A DNA stretch of 64,000 bases from Ascidia mentula (GCA_947561715.1 OX387204.1:13831001-13895000); one strand, 5' to 3'. Positions 23,875 to 38,389 are shown, numbered from the stretch's first letter. Program-made: numbers and translations. Notes: generated by a model from the sequence alone, not told the origin.

Positions 23875-26800
23875 ATGTCTGCTAAACGCCATAAACTTGA
23901 AGCTGAAATCATCAAAATTCGCAACGAACGACAATTGGAGAAGGTCAAGGAAACAATAAAACAATTTTCAATGAAATATGGAATGTCAGGTAAGTCTAAA
24001 TTTTCATGCAAACTTATTTTGGGTTATCAAATTTTCAGTTTTGAAGAATTTATCAGTATGTTTGTCATTTTAGATCCAATTGTCAAACTTGTTGAATGCG
24101 AAATAGAGCTTGAAAAATTCCTAATGGAACATGAACCAAGACCAGACAACATCACTATTGCCAACCGATCATTGGCTAACATTAAGGATAGATTGAGTGC
24201 AATTCGTAGGGCTGATTGCAAAGACACAATGGTTTGTCAAATCTTCAGTTATGTATAGTATTTAACAGAAATTGCTCTTCTGGCACTTAAGTTTCTATAG
24301 TGTTTATTAAAACCGATGTTTCGTCTACCACCTGGCGAGACTTCCTCGGGGTTAATTGTATAGTATTGTCAAGACTAGTTCTTGAATATTAAAATGTGTT
24401 TTTACATTTCTAAATGTATGCCTGATTTCACAATTATTTTGGCAAAACCAGGAAAATAATTTATAGCCATTACATCAACAGGCAAACAATGTCAGTTTGT
24501 CCACATAGTCAGCGCTTTGCAGAAAAATTCTCTGCGCAAATTACAAACTTTCAAATCTGAAATATGTGTGTGTGTGTGTGTGTCCAGACAAACTAACTTT
24601 TGCTTTTGTTTTAGTTCGATGTCTTTGCGGAATCTACATTGCTGTTGGTGAAAATCAGTTATGCCCAAGGAAACCTTATGGCTTGCCAGGAACATTTTTC
24701 TGAAATTAACCTGACATCATTGCTCAAATCAACTTCACACCTGTATCTCTTGCGAATTCTTTCTGAATGTTATGCAATTAAAGGTGGGTAATGGATGTTT
24801 TGTCATAACTTTTTGGTATATATGTCAACATGAGAAATTTTGTCAAATATTGTGCTAGGTCTGTGTCTGGAGCAGGAATCTAGTCTACCAGGGAATGATC
24901 GAATACAGGCATCTTTGGAACTGTACGAACAAGCTGGTGAACTGCTTTTCAAATACCTGATTGGAAGAGACAGAGTAACAAGGAGAAATTGATTTCAAAC
25001 ATATAGCAACCTAATATTTTTTTTCCTGAAGGCTTTTCCCAGCATCCAAGGAAGCGTTGCCAGTGATGATTCAATTGTTAGTTCTGTGACTGAGAGTTCC
25101 TTACAGCGAGCTTCCATACTCCATCTTAAAAACAAGTGAGTATCCTGAATTACATTACATACCTGAAGAAGTCTTGCCGCATAGCAGACGAAACGTCAAA
25201 GAAATACAGCATGTATATTTTATGCCAGAAGAGCAGTACAATTTTAAATAACATTACATTGATTGAACAACGCTCAACTAAAGGTCCTCTGATTGTCAGT
25301 TGTATTTTTTGTGAACCTTAAAAAGCTAAAGTTAGTCATGTGTTTGTTTGTATTTATTGGTTTGTATTGTTCTCTCCAGTGATTGTTGGAAGGGCATTGA
25401 ATTGTTGCGTCATGCAATGAAGGTGCTACACACACATACTTATCACATCAGACAGGTATGTACTGGTGCTAATAATTCAAACACAAATAAAAAGTTACTT
25501 ATTATTACTTTGAAGTACATGTTACAATTTGTGCCAAACTGTGAATTGAGCTTTGAATGAAATTTGAACTCTGAAGATGGTCCCCTTAAGCAAGAAGGCG
25601 ATATTTTTTTATTTTTACCTGCACGTTTAAACCCAAAATGCTGATTATGTTTGGGACAGAGTCTCTGCTTTCCTTTTGCAAAACTTCAATCAATCATGTG
25701 CATTGGTTTGGAAATTATTACCTGATGTTTTTAAAGGTCTGTCTTACCTTTATGGATTAAAGCAGTGCTTTTCAACCTGCAGTACCTTCTTTTCATAATT
25801 TTTTTGCATAATATTTCTCAAAAATAAAAAAAAAACAATTCTTTATTGTCTAAAAGACTGTTTGGATATTCCTATACAAATTTAAAAAGTTTTATCAAAA
25901 ATTTGAAACAAAAACAGTAATTTTTTTACCGAATACAAAGTAAATCAAAAAAAAAAAAAAAAATTTTCAATAGGGAGTATGTAGTAGTACATATAGTATC
26001 TATATCAGTGGAGAGGGATCTTCGTGCACTGCAGTAATTAAGTACACTGAAAATTTTATGTGCAAATAGAACGTTTACTATAGAATAGCAATATATTAGG
26101 ATAAATTTCGTAGTTTTCCTCCATTCATCTGTCAACTACTCTTTATACAAACGGAAATTTCAAACAATGGGGTAATCTTACCTGAACAGCATGGCATAAA
26201 ATCAACTGGATCCTTGTGCTATTTCTTTATTAAATTGTCAATGTTTCAAGGGACTGTCTTACGTGAGGGGGCCATCTTACCTCAGTTTACCCTGTTAGTT
26301 GTATGAAAGGTCTAAACATATTTGTGAAATCCAATAAATGTATTTTTTCCTAGACCTTAGCATGCCAGTTGGCAACAATCCTTCTGAGGGGCATGTCCAG
26401 GTTGGAATACAACAAAGGATTGATTGATTCCGATCACTCTCCATCTTCAAACTCACCGTACTCAATAACTGAAAAGAAGTCAGACCCTCGTAATATAGTA
26501 ACTGCTGGTGACGGTGGTTCCCCTAGTTCGGTGGCTTTGTCAAACACCAGTCAGATCAAACCCAAGTTTTTTCTTGGAGAGAAGTTAGTGATATGCTCAT
26601 AGAGCTGAGTTTTGTAGTCACGAGTGGCATGTTTTCTTACTAGCTCACTCGAGTGCATGGGTGCGCATGATCAGCATTGTGAACTGGAAATAGTACACAT
26701 GCAGTTTTGTAGCTAAACTTACCTAATACGATTTACCTATTTTACTGAAACCATTCATTGCAAGCCTTTTTCAAAAACGTTGCTGCCCCGTTAGGGTTTA

Positions 26801-29800
26801 AAAAAATAACTTCAAGATATCCACCTGATATTTTAGAAAACAACTTACAAGGTTAACAATATTGATTAGACACAATCTAAATATTTTGACGTTCTTCAGA
26901 GACTAGTGAACTAAAAATTACTCATCTATCAAATGTAACACAATTTTCACTTTTTCCCTCAATGCATAGTTTTGAACACTAAACTCTCAAACATTTGAAG
27001 AAAATCTTGACATATGGCAACCGAAAATTTATTCATTTAACCTTTTCATACCGATTTGACCTTCTTGTTCCAAACACAACATTTTCTTTTTCATGTTTCA
27101 TACAAGGTGCAACATATTTCTTTTGCATGTGTATGTAACTGCACAGAATCTGGTGTGAACAATCTAACCACTGTCACTTGCGATTTTATTATTTGTGATG
27201 TTGTTTTCACTTCCCGCTTTTTTTTATTTGCATATCTTTATTTACTCGATACAGCGGGTTTGTTAGAAGTAGATAAAAGCATTAAACACTGATTTCGTTT
27301 TTATTATACTTGACAAAATTAGCAACAGGGTAGTAGATAATTTATTTAACACATGTAAAATCACCTACAAGGTGAATCACCTTTTTTTAATGAATCATTG
27401 TGAAAGCAGTAAAGTTAGCCCAAACACCTGCGGCCAAAAAGTAAATTAGCTAATACCAAAGTTTTCTTGTCAATTATCTTTTAGTAACCCAGGATGTTTT
27501 ACCTCTATTTTCAGGTTGTTTTGTCCAACTTCGGTTGAGCAAGAGGCAATATTGCTTATTCGAATATCAGAAGCATTGGTACATACATATACTTGTTTTT
27601 ATAGCATTTCCAGTATTACTATTTGTTGCTGTTGCAAATGCTATCCTGTACAATATATCAATTAGCTGGTTTGTTTTACCCTTAAAAAAAGTTCTCAACA
27701 ACCCCACTTAACCAAACGAAATTGTAAATGGGAACTTAACTTAACCGAATAGTTGCGTAGCCCTTTTCCTTTTTGACCATTGTTATCCAAATATTTGCGT
27801 TACTTATTACCGGAAGAAAGTGGCCTTATACACAGGCATTGTAAAATATAGGAATACAGTATTTAAGTAATAATATTTTATAAACAGTTGAACATGGATC
27901 CAGTGCTTGATATGTCTCCAGTACATGCCAGCAGCAGAGAGCACACTCTACGCAATGCTGAGTTCCTCTACAATTTACTGGCAGTTGCATTGGTACCACT
28001 GGGACAGTTTGGTTTATTTAGTGCTGTAAGTTTGAATGACTGAATTCCATACTCTTTCACCAAAGCACAGATGTTTTAAATTCTTACATTTTCTCTTTAG
28101 TGCATAGAAAAGTCGCTTAAATATGCTTTTGATCATTTTCACTTGTGGAATCAGTTTGCACTCTCACTCTCAGCAGCTGGCAAGGTAAGCTTTTTTGGGG
28201 GTTCATTAACATTACTTTACATACAATCAGTAACATTGCTTTGTTTATCTGGCATTCACAGTATATCCAGGCGGTAAGTAAATATGTATCAATAACCACT
28301 GGAACATCGATATCTTTGTGTATGCTTAGTATCGCAAGTCCACTTAAACAGTCGTGGACCAGTGTACTTTGCAGATGTGTTCTTAATCGGCAAAGATAGG
28401 AAAATGATCGAGTTTTATGACAAAAATTTTCTGTGACTGCACAAAACCAAACGATCTCCTTGGTTCTAACAGGCACTGCAGCGTTTTACTATTAATGCCT
28501 TCTCCAGACTCGATGAACAATTTAACAGAGTTGTAGATACAAAAAATCCCCTATTGTTGCAAAACAATGGTGCTAACAGAAGGAAATAATGTTTTATCAT
28601 TTGCTATGAAGCTATAGTTGCAGTAGATAATGCTCGAGGTTGTTTCCCGTGATATATATTTCTATTGGCATGTTTCCTAAACATCTGCTTCTCAAGTAAC
28701 TGGTTTAAACGCATCCGTACTTTTCTTTGTTTGCAACTGCGCACATACAAATTTTAAGATATAAAATAAAATATCTTCTATACATGGATTAATTCCACAG
28801 TTCAAGCTATGCTGATAATTTACTGCGACATTTTGTATCTTTGTACATCAATATTTCTGTATATTTCAATGCAGGTTGACCGCTCCATACAAAGCTTTAA
28901 TGAGTGCTGTCGCATTGAACCTGACAATCCGGTGCCTGCACTTCTAGCTGCGAAAGCATGTTATCAACAACAGCAACCACCTAACTATGATGAAGGCATT
29001 GAGTTTAGCAACAGGGCTTTGGCTGCACTTAAAGCTGGAGAAACAGACGGGGGCGATCATGATGAGGGCTTAAAATCCGTTGCTTACATGTGCCTCGGTG
29101 TTGGTCTGTCACTAAAAGCCTCAAGAAGTATGTTGTTTGCTATTACTTTTACATGTGAAAAAGTCAAAATTTATATGATGTATATCAACGTTATAAATAT
29201 ATTGTAAAACGCATTAAATTTATTCAATTAGTAGTATTTCTGTAAAGTGAATGGAATCATTGATTGTGTGTAAAAATCTACAATATCAATAAATGCCAAA
29301 TCCAGTCATGATGTACCCAACTAGTAGGTTATTAAGTCAGGCACCCATCCGTCTAATCTGTACCTAATTCCGACCAAAACTTGCCCCTGGGATTATGCTT
29401 TTTTTATAAGTGTGCCACTGTCTCAACCACCGTCTTTTCTGCCGTCTATGTGGACGCATAGACGATATTTTATAAGAATGCTCATTTAAAGTTGCATGAT
29501 TATCCCAACTTTACCTTTCCTTCAGACTCGTCATCTTCTGAATGCGGTGAATGGCGCAGAAACTCAGTTGAAGCATTTGCAATGTAAGTCCAATCACACT
29601 ATGTGCTGTTTAGTGCAAACTTTTTGCACTTGCGGACTTGTAAAATAAAAAAACAGCTTTAGTTGGCCGGTGGTATGTTAGATTGCAGCTAAAATGTATT
29701 GAAAAGGGCTTCCCAATAAAAAAAGAATGTTTATTAAGACAATGCACTTTCAATGTGAAAATAATTTTTGCCTTATATATCCTTTTCTGATGAATGTTTT

Positions 29801-32800
29801 TTTTTGAAGAAATTAATTTGATGTGGAAATAATGTATTAGTGCAACGGTAAGATATATATATACGTGGGCCGCACTGGTTTAGCGTGCTTATACACTGGG
29901 TTTTTTTTTCGCTAAAAAATTTCTGTCAAATGACCGAAGTGCCAGCAAAAATTTAGGACATTTTCAATTTATTTTGGTCATTTACGTCATAATACTTTCG
30001 TTCGCAAAAATGTAAGCAATTTGAATAATCTACCAGCCAATTTCCTTTGGGACATTGTGTCCGAAACGGCTTTTATTTTTTGTGACGTTTCTAAAAAAAA
30101 TGGGTCAATGACAGACAAATGACACAAAAAAAACCCAGCTTATACAGTATGCGTGAATGTACAGGGCGCATGCAGCTGATCCGAACCACCACAAACCTTG
30201 TCTTTTCCTTGCACTCGAATTTGCTCGAAGCCGAAAACTGACGCAGGCTTTCAAGAAGGTGAGTTGTTGCTCATACAATTGTATGATGGAAGTTACATGC
30301 GGCACAGATGGCTGCCAACAAATTTACGAACCTCCACCTCATCGTGCTCGTATTAGGCGAAACGTGTTTATTGCCATGTTGGTCGCTTTTTTCGACATGT
30401 TTGCATTAAAATGCCCATAATTACCTGGAACATATTAACTTCCAAGGTAAACAAACCTTAGTTTTGAGATAAAGGTATTTATTTTTGTAGCCCCGTGAAT
30501 ATTTAAGCCAGTGACTTTGCCTTTTTGTAGTCATGTACCCATTATTTTAGGGAAACAAATAGATAAATGTTCGTGACATAAAAAGAAATGCAACATATCA
30601 GTAACTTTACTGCAAATAAAAGAAAATAAATGACAAAATTTATCGCAAAATTATGTTAATACAACCAAACTGGGAAAATAGAAAATAAATGTTAATTTTA
30701 ATCAGAATTTTACTCTTGTCCATACGGACACCCTATGGAAGCATCGAACGGTCACTCGAACCCGATACGTTGACAACTACTGATTCATATTCAGAAAAAA
30801 ATTCTTGCAGGTTCATCAAGCTCTTGATCTGAACCCCGAAGATCCTCAATGTCTTCACCTTCTTGCTTTACTCCAAACATCGCGAAAACAATACGGGGAG
30901 GCGAAAAACACTCTCCGATCCACCCTCCTCATGTACCCTGGCAATTTGAGGTATGTAGACTAAACATGGGGAAAATTTGGCCCATTGGGTTTTAATTCTT
31001 GCCCGCCAAACGCCGGGGTAATTTATAACACTGGTCAAAGTGTTCATGCTGCAGTAAAACGTAATTTTAGTGATCACTTTTTTCTTTTCTGTGCAACTTG
31101 TAAACGTCAATTATTGTCAATGGGTTAGTCCATAAACTGTAGTTTAAACACTGTTTGTCCACTTTATGCTCGCACTGCCCATTGGCCTATCTTTCAACTT
31201 TTGAGTAGTTTATGGCCCGTGCTGTGTCAAAAAGTGCCAATCCCTACCTAATACAGACCATACCATGACCACGTGTGTGTCCTAAATGAACTTGTTTCGT
31301 TCTGCAGTTTGCTGGCAACCAAATGTAAGCTTGAATTACACATGGGGGAAAATGACGAGGCTTTGAGAACATGCGACGAACTCCTAAATCTCTGGTCAGA
31401 AAAACCCAAGACCGACGTGTGAGTGTACATTGGTGCTTTCCATACACTTATACAGACGCGTCGTTTTTTAACGTCGTTTCAAAAACTTTTAGAATCAACA
31501 AAATCGATTCAGATACACATTTTATAAACTCCAATGTGATTTGTTTCAACTTAAATTTAACGGTTATTTTTAAAAGGTATTAGTTAAATTCGCCCAAACC
31601 TTTTTATAATACGTGTCCCGAAAACTACTGCAAAGTGTGTTTGGTTCTGGCTGAGTAATCCCATGTGTGTTGTTCTAAGGTTCGAGGCGACCGCCGATAG
31701 AACGACCAGCGATAGACGGAGCTTAGCGAATCAATCCATCGGCACGGAGCTAGAAACCGGTGTGTACTAATCCTAAACTTTTATCTCCAATAAATAACCC
31801 TACACTTTGGTGAATGCCGCGACATTTTATCACGAGAACCTATCATAGGAATTATCATCATAAGAGACACTACTTCTAACTGTTTCTGTAGGTTCAACGT
31901 TCGCTAATATTTCGCGGTGGGAGCAAGCAGCATCTGATCTCGGCTCTTACGCTGATCTTCGACCTCGGTTGGTGTTACGTGTGGACAAATGTGTTATTTA
32001 ACATATATTATAACGCAAAACCTAAGTATATGCAGTAAAGAAGTACTGACTGCTCGCCCTTCTCTTTAACACCACGCTCTGCAAAGAAAAACTGTTAGGC
32101 AGTCTGATTTAAACCGGACGTAACAAATAAATCTGTTCCGCAGGGTGGCGCTGTTGTGGTCGGTCCACAGTGAAGTTTGGCTTCAGGTTGCAGAAGTTTA
32201 TTTGGCGTTGGATCGATACGATGAAGCGGAGATGTGTGTAGCGGAGGCAAACCAACTATACCCGCTCTCGCCCAACGTGGTTTACATGGTAGGTTGTAAA
32301 TGTATACATTCTAGTGAAGACATGGGCAAACTCTGGACCATTGACTCTTGCAAACTGGCCAGCCAGGGTTTGGTATGAATTAATGTCACTCTTCATACTG
32401 CAGTTTAATGTAATTTAGGTGGGAATTTTTTTCAGTTGCAAGTTTTTAAACTTTGAACATTGTAAATATATTTAACCATATAGCGCAGAAGTAATTCCAT
32501 GCTTTCGCATAGCAAGGCAGGATCGCCCCACTGCACAGCTCTAATATTCTGATCATAAGGTTCACAGGCTTCGCAGCCAAGGCATTGCAGCCCAGCTGGA
32601 TCAGCCACTTTTCCCGACAAGTCGGAGCGAGATCTGAAAAATCAAGCTCCCGGTGAGGTTTGAACTCACGACCATGGGCTAACCAGGCCCAACGCTCTAC
32701 CAACTGAGCTACAGGAGCTCAGTGGCTTCACAGGGTATATTGTGCAAGCGCACAACTTGTCAGGCGACCTTCACATTTCAAACCTCACCGGGAGCTTGAT

Positions 32801-35481
32801 TTTTCAGATCTCGCTCCGACATGTCGGGAAAAGTGGCTGATCCAGCGTGACTGCAATGCCTTGGTTGCGAAGCCTGTGAACCTTTTAACCATATGGTGTA
32901 TGATGTAAACAGTCTTTATGCTAGCATAGACAATTGGCCAGTCTGCCAAACTGTTGGTAACTTCTGGTTGGCAAGTCGAAAAGTGTTACCACTTCTGCCC
33001 CAATGTGCTAAGGAGCTTCCTGCGTATGTTGGTGTGCTGTGTAGCGCTACGTATTTGTCACTTTTAGTAGCAAGTATAGTAATTTTTATGAAGCCTTCTG
33101 GAGACTCTGTAGGTTACATTAAATAATTTGATTGGATTTTTTATGCAAACATCCCAAAATTATAAAGCCAATCTTCATCGGTAACGTTTTTCCAACTTTA
33201 AGCATGCAAAAATATAACCAGGCTCTTTTCATTAGGGTGTGATTGATGTACACCACTGGTATAAAATTCAAAAATCACCGTATTTTCATAAAGCTCAAAA
33301 ACAAAAACACCTAAAGCAGTTTAAAATAACAGAGCAACACGTTTTCAAAGTGATTGTATTTTTTCTTGGACATTCATGTATTCAATTATAGTCACGTAGT
33401 GTGGAACGAATAGCATGACGGCGCGACTTCCCTTATGCATCCTTTCCCGTCTTACGTTCATTAATATATAATGCGATGTCAGGTTATGAAAGGGAATGCG
33501 CATGTTGCGGTTTATTGGTTTGTCTGCTAAAACCCCGAAACACAAAATAATATTTTGGACTGAAAGGCAACGCCCACGTATGTCCTATGCATTGATGCCC
33601 TTTCGTCAACCGTACAGCTGCTCTTGTTGGCATTCCAACGTTTCTAACCATAATCCCGTGAGGTAATGTGCTGTTCCTGCTGCAACGATAGGGTTTATTT
33701 TGATAATATACTCTGGTTATGCGAACAATCGTTAGATTACAGTTGCATATCACATTGTTTGTCCACTTCACGTAATACCTATTTGTGTATATATATATAT
33801 ATCTGGCAATATGCTTCCAGCAAGCTTCAACTGAAAGTTTTCCTGCTTTAGACAGATCACCATTTCGATTAAACATGACAACCCAAACTTTTCACACTTG
33901 CATGTACATCAGAATATTTAAAAACAATAACTAAAATATACCGCATTTTCGTCCAATTATTATTATGATCGGGCGTTGCAGTTGGGGTGGTTACTCTCGC
34001 TACAATGAGAGTGATATCAGAGGTTGTATAGGTTGTGTATTGTACGCTGGTATCAACAAACGTGTTTATAATACGACCATTTCATGCATAATTTCCCCTA
34101 CAGAGAGGACGGTTACATGAATACCAGAACGAACTGCAAGAAGCAAGCGTCATGTACAATAACACACTCGCCATTGATCCGGTCAATTTGAAGGGTGAGA
34201 AATCAACGCTCGGTTTTTAACGAATTTTTTTTTGTTTGTTTTCGTTTCTCGTCGACTCGCGACGTTGAATCGATGTCGCTTTGTTTTGATTTGTATTCAT
34301 CCGCGGAAAAAATAACAAATTCACGATTGTTTTTGAGCCGCGTTATGTGAGATTTGAAAGCAGCGTCGTGTTGTCATTTTGAAAAAAATAAGCAAACTGT
34401 GCGTTTAATCTAGTTACGCAAAATATCTTTAATTCAAACAAATATAGCATTAATAGCGGTGTAAACGTGGTTACCCATGCTTTTGTGACACCAAACAATT
34501 TCACTGCCAGTAATTTCACATACACTTGTATATAAACTTCTAATTTTGCTTTGTGAGCTGCACAGTCTAGTATTTATATTAACATTGCCAGCACAAACAT
34601 TATACGCGACGAGGCAACGACATAATTACATTAAAATCCTTCCGCATGGTGTGCAAACCTTTCGGGATGTTAATAAAGGTTTACTCAACGGTAGATGAAG
34701 TTGAACCAAGGTCGCAAGCATCATGTTTGACACACCTAGCGGTCGCAGAAATTAATTATGACCTTTTGGCGCACGAAATAAAACAACCACTGTTCACAGA
34801 AACATTGATGACCTACCTGACTATGAAACGTGTTGCTTTCTTTGCAGCTACAGAAAGACTTGCGGCCGTACTTCGTTGTATGGGAAAGCAAAGCTACTCT
34901 AAAAAGTTGTTACAGGATGCTGTTGCCATGGACCTCACCTCCCATACCGTTTGGTAAGTCCCATAATACATTTGATAAGTCCCAACCTTAACCCGTTCTC
35001 CCCAAAGCTTAACTGTATATTACACTAAGATATCTATGTGCCTTGTTATATGTTGTTCCTGTAAGGAAAGAGTTTAGATATTAAATCCCGTGTGTTTTTA
35101 TTCGATAATCACTTTCTTCACATACACAAACTTTTTGATGCGGATTGATCGGCTTGGAAATCATATTAACTGTAGATTAACCAACAAAATTGTTGTAATT
35201 GCGCTCCACCTTATATTGCGGTTTAACTACTATGCAATAGCTTATTTTAAGTAAACTATTCAATTAATTTAATTTATTAGGGAGTTGTTCAGCGTATAGT
35301 TAAAAAACCTTGAAATTTAAGGGTTAATGTTTTGTCTTCATCGCATTACAGGCAACAATTGGGTGAAATTCTCGAGTCGGAAAATGACGTGGAAGGAACG
35401 ATTGAATGCTCAACCCTGGCCCTCAGTTTGGAGATGACTGCTCCCGTCGTCCCTTTCTCTATAATTAATTTCGAGTTATAA
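23875..35481 (+). CDS. TTC7: Tetratricopeptide repeat protein 7 (TTC7) orthologue
   Basis: TTC7 proteins are alpha-helical TPR scaffolds that, with FAM126 and EFR3, hold PI4-kinase III alpha at the plasma membrane. The 21 exons are 23875-23989, 24074-24231, 24615-24783, 24859-24974, 25032-25135, 25380-25455, 26354-26583, 27515-27578, 27888-28025, 28101-28184, 28875-29127, 29526-29583, 30165-30258, 30811-30950, 31308-31418, 31680-31759, 31892-31967, 32144-32288, 34104-34194, 34848-34953 and 35352-35481. Phases close exactly to 845 codons plus stop; human TTC7B is 843. Family landmarks are LATILLRGM (about residue 252), HLWNQFALSLSAAGK (about 405), CLFLALEFARSRK (about 540) and the C-terminal PVVPFSIINFEL. 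Exon 7 encodes a Ser-rich loop (about residues 260-315). The foldback element ends 400 bp upstream. A CTTAG at about 23848 could be a trans-splice acceptor. Confidence 0.95.
24315..24351 (-). repeat. Dispersed hairpin motif with GAAAC (TTC7 intron 2)
   Basis: On the minus strand, GAGGAAGTCT, a short loop, AGACGAAACATC forms a GTCT/AGAC stem followed by GAAAC. It matches the motif at 25163-25197. Confidence 0.4.
24563..24582 (+). repeat. (TG)n microsatellite in TTC7 intron 2
   Basis: A run of nine or so TG dinucleotides lies 30 bp before the acceptor of TTC7 exon 3. No other function is seen. Confidence 0.85.
25163..25255 (+). repeat. Dispersed short element with GAAACGTC hairpin (TTC7 intron 5)
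   Basis: CTGAAGA, a GTCT..AGAC stem-loop and GAAACGTC are followed about 30 bp on by ATGCCAGAAGAGC and a TTTTAAAT tail. The same order appears at 53076-53165, and partly at 62945-62990. It is probably a small non-autonomous retroelement or SINE. Confidence 0.5.
32500..32718 (-). mobile_element. tRNA-derived SINE in TTC7 intron 18
   Basis: The minus-strand head at 32718-32646 folds as a 73-nt tRNA. The acceptor GCTCCTG pairs with CGGGAGC, the D arm is GCTC..GAGC, and the anticodon stem TGGGC/GCCCA has loop CTGGTTA (anticodon GGT). The T arm is GTGAG-TTCAAAC-CTCAC. An unrelated body (CTTGATTTTTCAGATC onward) follows without a terminator. That tail, and a second body copy nearby, mark a SINE and not a free tRNA gene. 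Confidence 0.7.
32776..32888 (+). mobile_element. Second, head-truncated SINE copy in inverted orientation
   Basis: From the T-arm remnant TTCAAACCTCACCGGGAGC onward it repeats the body of the SINE at 32500-32718 on the opposite strand, about 58 bp away. The transcript of this TTC7 intron could form a hairpin of about 110 bp. Confidence 0.7.
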
Positions 35482-36030
35482 CAGCGATAACATGCCTGTC
35501 GTCACATACACATTTGTGCGATGTAATGTCTGCCCGCTTTTTGAACGATTTTTTAAGCGTAATATTATTTATTGCGTATTTTATTTGTTTAGTTGTCGAC
35601 TATAGTTTCCAATTGTCAAATGTCATGTTTCTAATCTGGTACACTGGTTATATCTTGGGTTAGGTTTTGCGAAAAGCATCTATATTGCGTTCTCGCATTT
35701 CTAGCAGCTTTAAACAAAATTAGGCATGGCAGTTTGAGAAAATGTGGTCCAGTGACTATTTTCTTTACTCGTAACCCCCGATGATATTTTAGTCATCAAT
35801 CGATCACAGTTGGAATTTATCCGAAACTGGCTAAGCCCAAACTTCCTAACCGCATTACGTGATGTGGCTGAAAGTGGTTGTAATGGTGCAGATTTCCTAA
35901 TTCGGATTTCCTGGCCTTTCCCTTCAGTAGGAATGACCTTAACCTGGTGAACATGGGTATAATGACGATGTTCATTTGTGCTTTTGTGTTGTATGTTGGT
36001 TGCAGTCACTGTGCAATAAACCGTTGATTA
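35482..36030 (+). other. TTC7 3' untranslated region with poly(A) signal
   Basis: No further exon is seen. AATAAA at 36015-36020, about 535 bp after the stop, is a plausible end of the transcript. Confidence 0.4.
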
Positions 36031-38389
36031 TCTTTTGTTAAAAGAAAATGTCTCAGACACGCACAAAAATTGTGTTTTGGGGTTTATCTCCATGACAATT
36101 CATCAAATATCAAGCCTGATACTGCATATCATACAACTTTATCACTTTTATGTATTGTCTCTGTTCAGTTTTTTAATAACACGTTTTATCGGCGCAAGAC
36201 TGTTCAGCAACAAATATAGGCAAGCTTTCCGACATAATTCATTTTTCAAGAAGACAATTTTAGTTTTGTGGCCCAATTTTATAACCAGTTAAAGAAAATT
36301 AAAATATATAAAGTTAAAAATATTTTATACAAAGAAAAGCTGAAAAACAGATCTGTGCCCAGTCGGCCTTGGCGATAACAGAAAAACGGAACATATCCCA
36401 AGCTCCACAAGCGTAAACTTTAAACAGGCATTGTGATGTCATGATTGGAAAACAAGCAATAAAAGTTCTGCGTTTTTTTTATCTGACTGCTATAATTTAG
36501 TCTGGCGGAAGCGCAACCAGGGAAGTAATTGCCAAGACGCAGCGCCGTCTCAAAAGTAGGCCAATTATCTTGCGTGAACTTCAATCAATAATGCACAAAA
36601 GGGCTAGTTTTAATTTCACGGGCAACACAAATAGAGATTATCCAGCAGAGAAATTTTTTACAAGAAAAATTAGTCGGATGAAAAACTTGCCCATCTTTAC
36701 TAGATCGCTGAATGAAGTCGTTTTGAAACGATTTATACTTGATAAAAACCCAAACGTGATAAACTATCGCTTTTTGAGATCTTTAAGGAACGAACGTTCA
36801 GGTGCACCAAGAGCATATGGGTCACATGTTATCCTTGATATCCAACGGCGTAACGCTTTTGCAGCAAGAAGAAATAAAAAGAAGAATTATTTTATTACTT
36901 TCAGCACTGATCAAATATTATTAAGCTTATGGCGTGCTTTTGCAGCAGGATGTGGAATGCAATTACGGCTGATTGTATTAAAAAGTAGGAAGGGAGAATA
37001 TCATCGAGTAAGATACTAAAATTAGAGTTAGGTTTGTGTACAAAATCCCACCACTAAAATTAAAGCAATATAGCCAAGATATCAGGAAACGGCACGTATA
37101 ATGCAAGGAGCATCTGAACTGCAAATTCATGACATGAAAATGAGAAAGTTCTGTTTTCATGCGTTTGACCGATGAGTGCTTTATGCTTCGAGTTTTAGGG
37201 TCAGTCGGGTCCCCTTTACATTAGCAAAGAAACGACTGTGGTCTGAGGAAAATATTCGACAAACACATCTGATGTGGTAGTAATCTGATGATTGAGTAAA
37301 CCTTTCAACTGCATTTGCAGTAATGTACTTGTATCCGCTTGGCGGGCCAAGTATGCGCTTTATTACTTTATGTAACTATCATATATGTTTATGCCCCTTC
37401 GGGTCCTTTGTATTCCATGATCTTGAACAGCAGTTTTCAATACGTTTAGTCGCTTAAACGAGAAACATTATTGTGGCAAAATGATTATTTACTGACATTT
37501 AGAACATTGGAGGGAAGTCAGTTTATGGTCAAATTTCCGCTAAATAAAGTTCAAAATGATAAGCAATGTGGAGCCAATAATATGAATTGTGTATAAGCTA
37601 CAGACAGATGGCCACTGTTTCGACCTAAAAGGTCGAAAACTTCAACCAAAGTTCAAAATGTTCAATTAAAGCACAAGCAATTCACAATCCTGAAATGAAT
37701 AAAGAAGAAATAAATTGTTATTGCCGCTTACTTTAGCAGAATAACCTTTATTGAAAACCACCAGTTTCCCGCTTACTTCATTACTGCGTCAACTGTTTAC
37801 CCTTGAAACTTCCGTTGCGTGATATGATACTTACCCATGTCGAGACGTGACGGGAAACGACGTCGTGTTTCCCAAACAAATGATTTTACGGCGAAAATGA
37901 ACGTCCATTGTCCGTTGCTTTAAACGTGACTTTTATCAACATCCGTCTCTAAATTGTGCTAAATTGGTCTAAAGATTATGGTCCAAATGTGCTGCTCTTT
38001 TTGCAGATCATGTGCAATTACGCAGTCTGGTCTGCACTATCAGTCAAACGCATGACCTCAATGGCAATATCGCATCTTAATAATAATAACGCAAATAAGA
38101 AAGTAAATAAGGATAGTCAAAAAACAGCCATTAAAGGAATTAAAAACCAGTTTGTTTCCATACAAATTCCTCTTGAGGAATGCAGTAAATATGCAAGGGA
38201 GCTATAGCACTGTTGCAAACCGCATCCATTCTTAAACAAATGGCGTTAATATAATGTTACACACATCTACCCAAGGGTGTATTTCGAAATACATTCGACC
38301 GCAAACGTAACAATTGCAAAACAAAACGAGATATAGCCACACACTAATGGGTGATGTCACGCATCGTCTAATGGCCGTATTGCTTCCTG
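36031..38389. other. Gene-poor intergenic sequence
   Basis: AT-rich. The best open frame (36570-37018, plus, 149 codons) is Lys/Arg/Phe-rich with no recognisable motif and no flanking splice pattern, and I do not call it a gene. No tRNA or element ends are seen. Confidence 0.4.

Noticed and set aside
32646-32718. Free tRNA-Thr(GGT) gene on the minus strand
   Set aside because: The cloverleaf closes, but base 37 is T, no T-run terminator follows, and the 3' side continues into a body sequence shared with a second copy 58 bp away. A SINE explains it better.
36570-37018. 149-codon open frame as a small gene
   Set aside because: Basic, low-information sequence without domain, splice sites or conserved neighbours. 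Chance is adequate in an AT-rich region.
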